A stretch of 64,000 nucleotides of DNA, from contig NZ_NNBY01000045.1 in the NCBI RefSeq assembly GCF_002834235.1, forward strand, positions 58,099-122,098, given 5' to 3'. The notes beneath the pieces are model-generated. The model ran no database searches. It was given only the letters and a program-made list of their open reading frames with translations, and was not told the DNA's origin. This document shows positions 26,218-34,828 of the stretch, piece after piece. Position 1 is the first letter of the stretch. The number at the start of each line of letters is the position of its first letter. The stretch comes from Ruminococcus bromii. GTDB taxonomy: Bacteria; Bacillota; Clostridia; Oscillospirales; Acutalibacteraceae. The position numbers were made by a program, and so were the translations under genes.

Positions 26218-27390
26218 TTGACTACAAAAGAGAAAGATTTAAAATATATTATGCACACATACGGTCGCTACGATGTTGCTCTCAAAAGTGCAAAAGGCGT
26301 TACCGCATATGACGAAAACGGCAAAAAGTACATTGATGTTTCATCGGGTATCGGTGTAAACAGCCTTGGTTATTGCAATGACGGTTGGGTTGAGGCTGTT
26401 TCAAAGCAGGCAGGCACAATTCAGCATATGTCAAACTATTTTTACTGTTCACAGGCAAGTGACCTTGCCGAAAAGCTTTGCACACTTACAGGTCTTTCAA
26501 AGGTCTGCTTTGGCAACAGCGGTGCAGAGGCTAACGAATGTGCAATCAAAATTGCCCGTAAGTACAGCTTTGACAAGTACGGCGAGGGCAGAAATGAAAT
26601 CGTAACGCTTAACAATTCCTTTCACGGCAGAACTGTTACAACTCTTGCCGCAACAGGTCAGGATGTTTTTCATAACTATTTCTTCCCGTTTACAGAGGGC
26701 TTTAAGTATGCAGACGCAGACGATATGGACGCTCTGAAAGCAGTTGTTTCGGACAAAACCTGCGCAGTAATGCTTGAACTCATTCAGGGCGAGGGCGGTG
26801 TAAATATCCTCGATCCCGAATATGTAAAAGAACTTGTTAAGTATTGCAACGACAACGATATTCTCGTTATTGTCGATGAGGTTCAGACAGGCGTAGGCAG
26901 AACAGGTAAGCTGTTTGCTCATCAGAATTACGGTATCCTCCCCGACCTTATGACGGTTGCAAAGGGACTCGGCGGCGGACTTCCTATCGGTGTTTGTATG
27001 TGCGGTGAAAAGCTCAAGGATGTTATGTCACCGTCAACTCACGGCACAACATTCGGCGCAAATCCTGTTGTTTGTGCAGGTGCAAACTATGTTCTTGACA
27101 CAGTTGAAAATGACGAATTTCTTGCCGAGGTTGAGAAAAAAGGTCAGTATTTTGAAGACAAGCTCACAAAAATTGACGGCGTAAAAAGCGTTCGCAGAAT
27201 GGGACTTATGATTGGTATTGAGCTTGAAAAGGGCGATGCACACGACATTGCAATCAAATGCGTTGAAAACGGCTTGCTTATTATCACGGCAAAAGATTTG
27301 CTCCGTATGCTCCCACCGCTTGTTATTGATTACAATGAAATTGACGAGGCGATTAATATACTCGAAAAAACAATAAAGGAGAACAACTAA
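26218..27390 (+). CDS. argD: Acetylornithine aminotransferase
   Basis: ArgD is a PLP-dependent class III aminotransferase that converts N-acetylglutamate semialdehyde to N-acetylornithine. The 390-residue enzyme has NSGAEANECAIKIARKY, the LVIVDEVQTGVGRTGK segment and the PLP lysine in TVAKGLGGGLPIG. The best start is TTG 26218, eight bases after AAAGGGTG; the in-frame GTG at 26209 is too near that site. It overlaps argF by 1 nt. Confidence 0.95.
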   Translation: MTTKEKDLKYIMHTYGRYDVALKSAKGVTAYDENGKKYIDVSSGIGVNSLGYCNDGWVEAVSKQAGTIQHMSNYFYCSQASDLAEKLCTLTGLSKVCFGNSGAEANECAIKIARKYSFDKYGEGRNEIVTLNNSFHGRTVTTLAATGQDVFHNYFFPFTEGFKYADADDMDALKAVVSDKTCAVMLELIQGEGGVNILDPEYVKELVKYCNDNDILVIVDEVQTGVGRTGKLFAHQNYGILPDLMTVAKGLGGGLPIGVCMCGEKLKDVMSPSTHGTTFGANPVVCAGANYVLDTVENDEFLAEVEKKGQYFEDKLTKIDGVKSVRRMGLMIGIELEKGDAHDIAIKCVENGLLIITAKDLLRMLPPLVIDYNEIDEAINILEKTIKENN

Positions 27391-28319
27391 TGAAACACTT
27401 ACTTAAACTTGAGGATTGGTCAACAGAAGAAATTATCAACACACTTAACCTTGCCGATCAGCTTAAATATGAGCAGAAACACGGCATTGAGCATAAAATT
27501 CTCAAGGGCAAGTCTCTTGGTATGATTTTTGAAAAATCAAGCACCCGTACCCGTGTTTCATTTGAGGTTGGTATGACGCAGCTCGGCGGCTATCCGCTTT
27601 TCCTCTCATCAAATGACCTTCAGATTGGCAGAGGCGAGCCTGTTGAGGACACAGCCCGTGTTCTTTCCCGTTTTCTTGACGGTATTATGATTCGTACCTT
27701 TGAGCAGAAAGAAGTTGAGGCTCTTGCAGAGTACGGTTCAATCCCGATTATCAACGGTCTTACAGACTATTGTCATCCATGTCAGGTTCTCGCAGATCTT
27801 ATGACAATTCGTGAATTCAAGGGCAAGCTTGAAGGACTCAAGATGTGCTTTATCGGTGACGGCAACAACATGATGAACTCGCTCATCGTCGGTACACTCA
27901 GCACAGGCATGAGCTTCTCTGCCGCCTGTCCAAAGGATTATATGCCGCCTAAGCATATTATCGAGTTCGGTGAAAAGTACGGTAACGGCAAGTTTGAAAT
28001 CGTAACAGATCCGCTTGAGGCCGCTAAGAATGCCGATGTTGTTTATACAGATGTATGGGCATCAATGGGACAGGAAGAAGAAAAGAAAATCCGTGAGACA
28101 GCATTCGCAGGCTATCAGGTTAACAAGGAGCTTATGGCTGTTACAAACAAGGATTGTATGGTTCTCCATTGTCTCCCTGCACACCGTGGCGAAGAGATTA
28201 CTGCAGATGTATTTGAAGAACACGCAAATGAAATCTTTGAGGAGGCAGAAAACCGTCTTCACGCTCAGAAGGCTGTTCTTGTTGAATGTATGGCAGATGA
28301 AATGCCTGAAAAAGTTTGA
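27390..28319 (+). CDS. argF: Ornithine carbamoyltransferase
   Basis: ArgF makes citrulline from ornithine and carbamoyl phosphate. The 309-residue chain contains the carbamoyl phosphate site KSSTRTRVSFE, the ornithine-loop region and HCLPAHRGEE. AAAGGAGAAC precedes the ATG in a TAATG overlap with argD. It is the last gene of the arginine operon. Confidence 0.97.
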   Translation: MKHLLKLEDWSTEEIINTLNLADQLKYEQKHGIEHKILKGKSLGMIFEKSSTRTRVSFEVGMTQLGGYPLFLSSNDLQIGRGEPVEDTARVLSRFLDGIMIRTFEQKEVEALAEYGSIPIINGLTDYCHPCQVLADLMTIREFKGKLEGLKMCFIGDGNNMMNSLIVGTLSTGMSFSAACPKDYMPPKHIIEFGEKYGNGKFEIVTDPLEAAKNADVVYTDVWASMGQEEEKKIRETAFAGYQVNKELMAVTNKDCMVLHCLPAHRGEEITADVFEEHANEIFEEAENRLHAQKAVLVECMADEMPEKV

Positions 28320-28358
28320 TGACAGTTTGATTCTTTAAAACTTCATAAAAAGCAAAAA

Positions 28359-28414
28359 AGTCACATTGCACAACAGTAAGATAGCTGTTTTGTGCAATGT
28401 GACTTAATTTTTAT
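28359..28414 (+). terminator. Terminator of the arginine operon
   Basis: AAGTCACATTGCACAA pairs with TTGTGCAATGTGACTT, followed by AATTTTT. A long near-perfect stem. Confidence 0.85.
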
Positions 28415-28523
28415 TGCAAAACGGAGTATAATTCCATTGGGGGATAATAGCAAAATCAGAATTGCAGGTGTATAATTATATTAGACAATTACATGTTTTA
28501 TGGCGAAAAAGGAAGTCTTTAAA

Positions 28524-29228
28524 ATGACAGGAGAACAAAAACAGCATATTCTGCATTTTGCAGTCAGCTCTCTGGGCGGATTTATGGGCGGATATGCAAT
28601 TTACAATCACTGTGATGTGTTCGGTAACGCACAGACAGCAAATATGATTCACCTTGTCAGCAAAATTTTTACGGGTGATTTTGAGGGCGTTGTGTTTATT
28701 GTCATCGCTCTCCTTACATATATTCTCGGCAATGTTTTCTTTGTAATTGCCGACCGTTTTATTAAGCTTGAAACCAAAACCGTCAGCCTTATTGCAAGTG
28801 CGGTTGCACTTCTGATTATCGGAATTTTTCCGAATATTTCAAACAACTACCTTGCAATTCTGCCGATTCTGTTCGTAACTCCTGTTTTGTGGAATTCATT
28901 CAGAACAGCCGGAAGTTATGTTACATCTCCGATTTTCTCGACAAACAACCTTCGTGTTGCAACGGTTTCAACATTCACGGGTATTATTGACAAGGACAAG
29001 GATATGAAGAAAAAGGCTAAATTCTATTGGCTTACGCTTGCAAGCTATCATATAGGTGTTGTCCTTGCCTGCGTTCCGAGTGCTTTTATAGGTGTGAACA
29101 GCATCTGGTTTGGCTTTGTAAGCATTACCCTTTCAACAGCTTCATATATGTGGCTCTGCGGTGTGTTTGACAGAAAAGAATCCTTTGCAGCATCCGAAGT
29201 CTTAGCAGCACAATCGGAAACAATTTAA
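28524..29228 (+). CDS. YoaK-like DUF1275 membrane protein
   Basis: A 234-residue polytopic membrane protein with about six hydrophobic segments. The N-terminal AVSSLGGFMGGYAIYNHCDVFGNAQTAN matches the DUF1275 family, whose function is not established. AAGGAAGTCTTT supports ATG 28524 over the in-frame ATG at 28500, which has no ribosome site. It is a single gene. Confidence 0.8.
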   Translation: MTGEQKQHILHFAVSSLGGFMGGYAIYNHCDVFGNAQTANMIHLVSKIFTGDFEGVVFIVIALLTYILGNVFFVIADRFIKLETKTVSLIASAVALLIIGIFPNISNNYLAILPILFVTPVLWNSFRTAGSYVTSPIFSTNNLRVATVSTFTGIIDKDKDMKKKAKFYWLTLASYHIGVVLACVPSAFIGVNSIWFGFVSITLSTASYMWLCGVFDRKESFAASEVLAAQSETI

Positions 29229-29238
29229 AATAAAAAAT

Positions 29239-29272
29239 AATGTCGGCGGTACACCTCCGACATTATTTTTTT
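29239..29272 (+). terminator. Terminator after the DUF1275 gene
   Basis: AATGTCGG...CCGACATT stem followed by ATTTTTTT. It also lies just past the end of the convergent minus-strand operon. Confidence 0.8.
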
Positions 29273-29296
29273 GTTTATAACTTTCAATCGGCAAAG

Positions 29297-30055
29297 TCAC
29301 ATTATCAACATCAAAACACCCATAATAACAGGCTGGTGGGCAAGATAAATCCACAGGCTGTATTTGCCGATTTTGTCAAACAGCGGGATTTTGAATTCAA
29401 AATATTTTGTAAGATTTTTTTGTGCGATGAAATTCCAAAGATAAAAGCCTGCCATAAAGAGGAAAATCCACGGAATAATCGGGAAATAGTCTGCCGACAC
29501 AAAGTCGGACGAGGGGAATCCCAGAAATGCAAGGTACTTGCACGAATAGAGAAAATCGGGCAATTTTACGATATCCAACCCGAAAAATCCGACACAGCCT
29601 TTTTGCAAATCATACGAAACCGCATACAACAAAAGTGAAATCAACGCTCCCGACAGGGGGCTTATTTTTTTGAGGTTATCCGAAAGAACGGAAACAATCA
29701 TCATTGAACAGCCTATCAGATTCAGTACACCGAACCATACCGCCTGATTCGGTTCGGCAATCACGGTAACGCAGGTAACGGCAAAGCCCGCAAGATTCAA
29801 AAGAACACCTCTTTTTATGCCGTTTCCCGAAAAGTTAAGGCACATTCCCGAAAGCAGTATGAACATTACGCAGATGCTGCGTTCCCAGAGCGCAGTCATG
29901 GGATAAAAGTACCAGCTTGTGTTAAGTCCGTACATCATAAAAATATCGTAGCATAAGTGAAACGCAACCATGCTGACGGTTGAAATTCCACGCAGAGAGT
30001 CGAGAAGATAATATCTTTTGTTTTCTTTTAACAAGGCTTTACCGTTTGGATTCAT
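29297..30055 (-). CDS. DUF1624 / HGSNAT-like membrane acyltransferase
   Basis: A polytopic membrane protein of about 252 residues. The N-terminal RYYLLDSLRGISTVSMVAFHLCYDIF carries the Asp-x-x-Arg-Gly and His of the heparan-alpha-glucosaminide acetyltransferase-like (DUF1624) family. Later parts PIIPWIFLFMAGFYLW and YSLWIYLAHQPVI are typical too. ATG 30055 is preferred; TTG 30058 is possible. It follows the ABC-2 permease by a few bases, so it is likely in the same operon, perhaps modifying a cell-surface glycan. Confidence 0.75.
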   Translation of the reverse strand: MNPNGKALLKENKRYYLLDSLRGISTVSMVAFHLCYDIFMMYGLNTSWYFYPMTALWERSICVMFILLSGMCLNFSGNGIKRGVLLNLAGFAVTCVTVIAEPNQAVWFGVLNLIGCSMMIVSVLSDNLKKISPLSGALISLLLYAVSYDLQKGCVGFFGLDIVKLPDFLYSCKYLAFLGFPSSDFVSADYFPIIPWIFLFMAGFYLWNFIAQKNLTKYFEFKIPLFDKIGKYSLWIYLAHQPVIMGVLMLIM

Positions 30056-30058
30056 CAA

Positions 30059-30805
30059 TTATTTATTCCTTTTCATCATAACGGAAAAGACGACCACAGC
30101 CAGAACAAGCAACACAACCGCATATCCGCAGACGGGGATAAGTTCGGGCATAATATCCGAATAGTCACCCGAAATTGCATCTCTTGCGGCGTTTACGGCA
30201 TGGGCAAACGGAAGTGCGTTTGCAAGGTTTTTGAACCAACCGCCGACCATTTCAGTATCGAACCAAATGTTTGAAAACCATGCCGAAAGGTTTGTGAGCA
30301 ATGCACCGCAGATTCCGCCGACAGCCTTTTCATTCAGAAGTGTGCCGAGCAGAAGTCCGAGCGAGATAAACACAATTGCAATCGGAATGTTTACCGCAAG
30401 CATAAGCAAAATGTTCACGCTGACCCCAAGTCTGAGGAAGAACGCAACAACAACACATACGGCACTCTGCAAAATTGCTATTGGCAAAAGCGGAAGTGTG
30501 TATCCGATAATAAACTCGTGTGCTTTGAGCGGAGATGTGAATAATCTCATCATAAAGCTTGTAGTTCTGTCCTTTGCAATGAGCATTGACGAGAACAGCG
30601 AGATAAAGCTCATTCCGAAAACCGTAATACCGGGCGTCAGCTTGTCGATGTTGAACATTGTCATCTGAGCCTGCTCGGGGATTGCTGAATTTATTGCCGA
30701 CAACAAAAGAAGAAGTACAACGGGAAATCCGAGTCCGAAACAGAATGTCAGCGGATCACGGAGAATTTCCTTTGTATTTCGTGAAGCAAATGCAGTCAAT
30801 CTCAT
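30059..30805 (-). CDS. ABC-2 type transporter permease
   Basis: A 248-residue membrane protein with about six transmembrane segments. The cytosolic N-terminus with LTAFASRNTKEILRDPLTF, the conserved AKDRTTSFMMRLFTSPL segment after the second helix and the C-terminal NALPFAHAVNAARDAISG match ABC-2 exporters (drug or polysaccharide type). It overlaps the ATPase gene by 1 nt. Confidence 0.9.
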   Translation of the reverse strand: MRLTAFASRNTKEILRDPLTFCFGLGFPVVLLLLLSAINSAIPEQAQMTMFNIDKLTPGITVFGMSFISLFSSMLIAKDRTTSFMMRLFTSPLKAHEFIIGYTLPLLPIAILQSAVCVVVAFFLRLGVSVNILLMLAVNIPIAIVFISLGLLLGTLLNEKAVGGICGALLTNLSAWFSNIWFDTEMVGGWFKNLANALPFAHAVNAARDAISGDYSDIMPELIPVCGYAVVLLVLAVVVFSVMMKRNK

Positions 30806-31533
30806 TACAACGCACCTCCGTTTGTCAGCTTTACAAAAGCCGACTCAAAATCTTTTTCGCCCGAAAGGGCAACAAGCTCATCGGAAGTACCCTCAGACAC
30901 AAATTTACCGTGAGCCATAATCCCGATTCTGTCGCAGAGTGCAACAGCCTCTTCAAGATAGTGCGTTGTGAGAATAACGGTGATTTTACCCTTGAGCTTT
31001 TCAATCTCAACCCAAAGGCTGTGTCTTGCAATTACATCAAGTCCGAGCGTGGGTTCGTCAAGAAAAAGTATTTTCGGCTCTGAGATAAGTGCCATTGCAA
31101 TGCTCAATCTTCTCACCTCACCGCCCGACAGCTTTTTAGCCTTGCGGTTTTCAAATTCCCGCATGGAAAAGCGTTCGATAAGTTCGCTTGCTTTGGCTTT
31201 TGCAGCTTTCTTTGAAAAGCCGTAAACCTCTGCCATGAGTTCAAGATTTTCTCTTGCGGTAAGGTTCATTGCCGCCGCACTTTCCTGCGGTGAAATTCCG
31301 ATAATCTGTTTTACCGCTGCTCTGTCGGTTTTTATGCTGTGACCGAGAAGCTCTGCCTCACCCGATGTCGGCATAATAAGCGTTGTGAGCATTTTCATTG
31401 TTGTTGTTTTTCCTGCACCGTTGACTCCGAGCAAACCATACATTTCGCCCTCATTGATTTTAAGGTCAAGGTCGGAAACAGCCGTTTTTTCCTTATATTT
31501 TTTTGTGAGTTTTTCTGTTTTTATTGCGTACAT
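30805..31533 (-). CDS. ABC-2 transporter ATP-binding protein
   Basis: A 242-residue ATPase: Walker A GVNGAGKTT near residue 36, signature LSGGEVRRLSIAMAL, Walker B ILFLDEPTLGLD and the H-loop TTHYLEEA. It belongs to the DrrA/CcmA group. With its permease and the upstream regulator it forms a small export operon; the cargo is unknown. Confidence 0.93.
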   Translation of the reverse strand: MYAIKTEKLTKKYKEKTAVSDLDLKINEGEMYGLLGVNGAGKTTTMKMLTTLIMPTSGEAELLGHSIKTDRAAVKQIIGISPQESAAAMNLTARENLELMAEVYGFSKKAAKAKASELIERFSMREFENRKAKKLSGGEVRRLSIAMALISEPKILFLDEPTLGLDVIARHSLWVEIEKLKGKITVILTTHYLEEAVALCDRIGIMAHGKFVSEGTSDELVALSGEKDFESAFVKLTNGGAL

Positions 31534-31575
31534 ATTTTCTCCTCAATTCAGGATAAAAGGGATTTAAGTCAAATT

Positions 31576-31986
31576 TTACTTCATTAACTTATCAAAGGGA
31601 TTTTTTATTTTTGCAAGTGCCATACCTTTTTTCTCGTCACCGAGAACCAGAAGTCTGTCGCCTGCCTCAATTCCGAACACCTTTCTGGCGTGTTTAGGGA
31701 GTGTAATCTGTCCTCTTTCGCTGACCTTAACAATGCCGAAAATGTACTTTCCGTCACCGTCGGGAGTGAGTGCATCAGATTCTTCCTCGTAAAAAGGACA
31801 CACAAGAAGCATTTCTACCGTAGTTTCAAAAATCTGCGCCATCGTCACGCATTTTTCGACATCGGGAAGAGATTCCTCGTTTTCCCACTTTGCAACAGAC
31901 TGTCTTGACACCTCAAGCCTCTCCGCAAGGTCCTCCTGTGAATATCCGTACTTTTTCCGAAGATACTTCAAATTCATACCAATCAT
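31576..31986 (-). CDS. XRE helix-turn-helix regulator fused to an AbrB-like domain
   Basis: A 136-residue protein. Residues 1-62 form an XRE helix-turn-helix (LRKKYGYSQEDLAERLEVSRQSVAKWENEESLPD). Residues about 85-125 form a SpoVT/AbrB swapped-hairpin domain (VKVSERGQITLPKHARKVFGIEAGDRLLVL). AGGAGGT supports ATG 31986; the ATG at 31995 has no spacing. It is first in the ABC-2 operon and probably regulates it. Two DNA-binding domains in one short chain is uncommon but known in Clostridia. Confidence 0.85.
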   Translation of the reverse strand: MIGMNLKYLRKKYGYSQEDLAERLEVSRQSVAKWENEESLPDVEKCVTMAQIFETTVEMLLVCPFYEEESDALTPDGDGKYIFGIVKVSERGQITLPKHARKVFGIEAGDRLLVLGDEKKGMALAKIKNPFDKLMK

Positions 31987-32042
31987 ACTTTTCATACCTC
32001 CTGAGTTAAGTATATTTCATATGTAACGCAATTTCTACCAAC

Positions 32043-32070
32043 CTGATTTTACACTTTATGTAAAAATCAG
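32043..32070. promoter_or_regulatory. Inverted repeat upstream of the XRE-AbrB operon
   Basis: CTGATTTT and AAAAATCAG flank ACACTTTATGT. It lies 57 nt before the regulator start and could be an operator for it. The remaining gap to 32249 has a weak AAGGCG...CGCCTT hairpin near 32124 and nothing else clear. Confidence 0.4.
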
Positions 32071-32248
32071 TTGCATAATCCCTTTATGATTTATGATAAA
32101 CTCCCTTACAGATTTTGTCAAACAAAAGGCGGTTGCGTTTTTTACGCCTTATTTACCTTATTCTAATGTACATATCATTGTTTGTTCACAAAACTGTCAC
32201 ATTTCAATGTTAAACTTAAACCAATATCGTATGTACGGAGGACATATT

Positions 32249-32836
32249 ATGAAAAAACCTACTAAAAGAGATACAATCAATCTGTTTTTCTCTGCATTTC
32301 TGATCATCGCATTTATCGTTTGCGCACACTTCTTTTCACAGTACGCATCAGCCCTTTCACAGCCACTCGGTTCAATCATTCCGATTCTTGTGTATGCTGT
32401 GTTCGGTCTTTTGATGTTCTATGCAACCCGTGTCGGTGACGGCAAGGCGGTAAAGCGTTTTTCGCTCGTTACACTTATTGTAATGGTACTCCCGTCAATC
32501 TACATAATCGTTGCTTCCCTTGCTCCGGGACTTCCGCTTTATGATGTATTTTCAAATGCAAACGGCTCGGGATTAAGCGTTATTGTAACGCTTGCAAGTA
32601 TCGCACTCGGTTACGGAATTCCTTACTCATTCCTCAGCGGTTTTGAAGTTGCCGATGATGAGGCTGTTGAAGAAGAAACAGGCAACCCTGTTCAGGGAGG
32701 CATTGAGGCTGATCTTGCAGATGACGAAAACGCAGAAGATACTGCATTTGAAGAATCCGAAGAGGTTGAAACAGAGGAACTTTCCGAGGATGAAGGCGAA
32801 TCAACAGACGAAACCGATAACGGTGAAGACGCTTGA
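32249..32836 (+). CDS. Hypothetical membrane protein with acidic tail
   Basis: A 195-residue protein I do not recognise. About four transmembrane segments (near 10-30, 40-57, 66-90 and 108-130) are followed by a 60-residue tail rich in Glu and Asp (VEEETGN, EESEEVETEELSEDEGES). ACGGAGGAC gives the start at 32249, although the frame is open from 32093. It has its own terminator. Confidence 0.8.
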   Translation: MKKPTKRDTINLFFSAFLIIAFIVCAHFFSQYASALSQPLGSIIPILVYAVFGLLMFYATRVGDGKAVKRFSLVTLIVMVLPSIYIIVASLAPGLPLYDVFSNANGSGLSVIVTLASIALGYGIPYSFLSGFEVADDEAVEEETGNPVQGGIEADLADDENAEDTAFEESEEVETEELSEDEGESTDETDNGEDA

Positions 32837-32864
32837 TTCACTGCTGATTTTTCTTAAATCGACG

Positions 32865-32897
32865 AGTACCTGCACGGCTTGTGCGGGTACTTTTTGT
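32865..32897 (+). terminator. Terminator after the acidic-tail membrane protein gene
   Basis: AGTACCTGCAC pairs with GTGCGGGTACT around GGCTT, followed by TTTTTG. Confidence 0.85.
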
Positions 32898-32943
32898 ATA
32901 TGGCAAAAATTATGCTTTTAAACTTAACAGTGCTAATATTCAG

Positions 32944-32972
32944 TTGACAAATTGTCACGGCTGATTTATTAT
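32944..32972 (+). promoter_or_regulatory. Promoter of the gene at 33049
   Basis: TTGACA (32944-32949) and TATTAT (32967-32972) with a 17-nt spacer. Confidence 0.7.
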
Positions 32973-33048
32973 TTTGGTACGGGGTGTGCAGAATAAATGC
33001 ACCGTATTTTTCTGTTTCAAAATTTTTCTTTCAAAGGAGAATTACATA

Positions 33049-33879
33049 ATGGACGATAACAATAAATATAATAGAAACAAGGATTATGAGCCTGACAACT
33101 TTGATGACGAGGTTGCGTTTCCTGCAAGAAGAAACAACGCCCCCGAAAGATCTTCCGATATTCAGGAGGATTACGGCGATAACTTTGACAATGATGTAAA
33201 ATTTGTCGGCGATTATGACGAAGACGCCGTTCAGATGCCGGAAATCGACTTTGAGGACGATATGGAAACTCCCGTAAAAATGCCGTCGGAAAGAGATGAC
33301 CGCACACAGACTCCCGACTATGGTGACAATTTTGATTCTCAGACAGGGGAGCAGGTGTCAAAGGCTACAAAGGATTTTCAGTATGACCTTTCATCTGACG
33401 ATATTGGTAACTACTACACAAAATCAACGATACACCCAAAGCGTAAAAAGGTTGTTAAAAAGAAAAAGAGAACGAGCCGTAATGTGGCGGTTATCTTAAC
33501 AATTGCGGCGGTAATCTGCCTTATTGTTGCCGTTGTTTTTGCATTCACACAATGCAGTTCACAGAAAAAAAATGATAACAAGGCTTCCACAGCACCGTCA
33601 ACGGAGCAGGTGACAACGGCACAGCCTACAACGGAATACGGCGATGACAACTATGTTCCCGTTTACACGGAAGAACCGACATATGAACCGCAGACTGAAT
33701 ATCAGCCTGAAACAGAAGCGCCTGTTCAAACTGAACCGCAGACAGAGTATCAGCCTGAAACAGAGCCGCAGCAGAGCAGTGATATCAGTGTTACCGAATC
33801 GTCACAGACTTCGGATGACACTCAGCCGACACAGTCGTACGAGAGCGGCGGCGATGAACCGTATGTTGAAGAAAACTGA
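33049..33879 (+). CDS. Hypothetical single-pass protein with acidic head and Pro/Thr/Glu-rich tail
   Basis: A 276-residue protein without a family I can name. Residues 1-140 are acidic and hydrophilic with repeated DNFD motifs (YGDNFDNDVKF, YGDNFDSQTG). A basic stretch KRKKVVKKKKRTSR precedes one transmembrane helix (about 143-166). The outer tail is rich in Thr, Glu, Gln and Pro with repeats YQPETE and QTEYQPETE. It looks like a type II membrane protein with a wall-spanning tail. AAAGGAGAATT supports ATG 33049. Confidence 0.75.
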   Translation: MDDNNKYNRNKDYEPDNFDDEVAFPARRNNAPERSSDIQEDYGDNFDNDVKFVGDYDEDAVQMPEIDFEDDMETPVKMPSERDDRTQTPDYGDNFDSQTGEQVSKATKDFQYDLSSDDIGNYYTKSTIHPKRKKVVKKKKRTSRNVAVILTIAAVICLIVAVVFAFTQCSSQKKNDNKASTAPSTEQVTTAQPTTEYGDDNYVPVYTEEPTYEPQTEYQPETEAPVQTEPQTEYQPETEPQQSSDISVTESSQTSDDTQPTQSYESGGDEPYVEEN

Positions 33880-33926
33880 TTGTTTTCTTATGATAAAATG
33901 AATTTATGAAATTGGAGATGTTTTAA

Positions 33927-34751
33927 ATGGGTTGCACCCACGATTGTTCAAGCTGTTCTTCGGATTGCAAAAGCAAGGAACAGAATTTGCACGAAGAACT
34001 TAATAAATACAGTAGTGTAAAAAAGGTAATCGGCGTTGTGTCGGGCAAGGGCGGAGTAGGCAAAAGCCTTGTAACCTCAATGCTCGCAGTAACATTTAAC
34101 CGACTCGGTAAAAGCACGGCTGTTCTTGACGCAGATATCACAGGTCCGTCAATTCCAAAGGCATTCGGAGTACATGAGAGATGCAGAGGCAACGATGAAG
34201 GAATTTTCCCCGTTGTTACCGAAACGGGAATCAAGATGATTTCCGTAAACCTACTTCTTGAACATGAAACCGATCCCGTGGTGTGGCGTTCGCCGGTTAT
34301 CACAGGCACGGTAAAGCAGTTTTGGAAAGATGTAATCTGGGAAAATGTTGACTATATGTTTGTTGATATGCCTCCCGGAACAGGCGATGTTCCGCTTACG
34401 GTATTTCAGAGCCTGCCGATTGACGGCATTGTTATTGTTGCATCACCGCAGGAGCTGGTTTCAATGATAGTTCAAAAGGCAGTTAAAATGGCAAAGATGA
34501 TGAATGTGCCGATTTTAGGTCTTGTTGAAAATATGAGCTGGTTTATGTGTCCCGATTGCGGAAAGAAACACAGCATCTTCGGCGACAGCCACATTGAGGA
34601 AGTTGCAAAGGAATATGACACACAGGTGCTTGCAAAGCTTCCGATTGATCCCGAACTTGCAAAATGTGTTGACGAGGGAAAGATTGAATTTTTTGAAGGA
34701 AACTATCTTGACGAAGCGGCAGAAATAATCGAAAAAAAACTTAGCAAATAA
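33927..34751 (+). CDS. Mrp/NBP35-family P-loop ATPase, Fe-S carrier
   Basis: A 274-residue protein of the Mrp/ApbC group, which carries or inserts iron-sulfur clusters. The deviant Walker A is SGKGGVGKS (39-47). Also seen are DADITGPSIP, the DMPPGTGDVPLT segment and a C-terminal CPDCGKKH with the cluster-binding CxxC. An N-terminal cysteine cluster (C3, C7, C10, C14) may hold a further cluster, as in NBP35-type proteins. TTGGAGATG precedes the ATG. Confidence 0.93.
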   Translation: MGCTHDCSSCSSDCKSKEQNLHEELNKYSSVKKVIGVVSGKGGVGKSLVTSMLAVTFNRLGKSTAVLDADITGPSIPKAFGVHERCRGNDEGIFPVVTETGIKMISVNLLLEHETDPVVWRSPVITGTVKQFWKDVIWENVDYMFVDMPPGTGDVPLTVFQSLPIDGIVIVASPQELVSMIVQKAVKMAKMMNVPILGLVENMSWFMCPDCGKKHSIFGDSHIEEVAKEYDTQVLAKLPIDPELAKCVDEGKIEFFEGNYLDEAAEIIEKKLSK

Positions 34752-34755
34752 GTAT

Positions 34756-34784
34756 TTGCAATATTTTGCTTTCTCTGCTATAAT
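34756..34784 (+). promoter_or_regulatory. Promoter of the zinc-ribbon/LRR gene
   Basis: TTGCAA (34756-34761) and TATAAT (34779-34784), 17-nt spacer. Confidence 0.7.
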
Positions 34785-34828
34785 AATCAGACACAATTTC
34801 ACAATTACAAATTGGAGGAGTAAACAAT

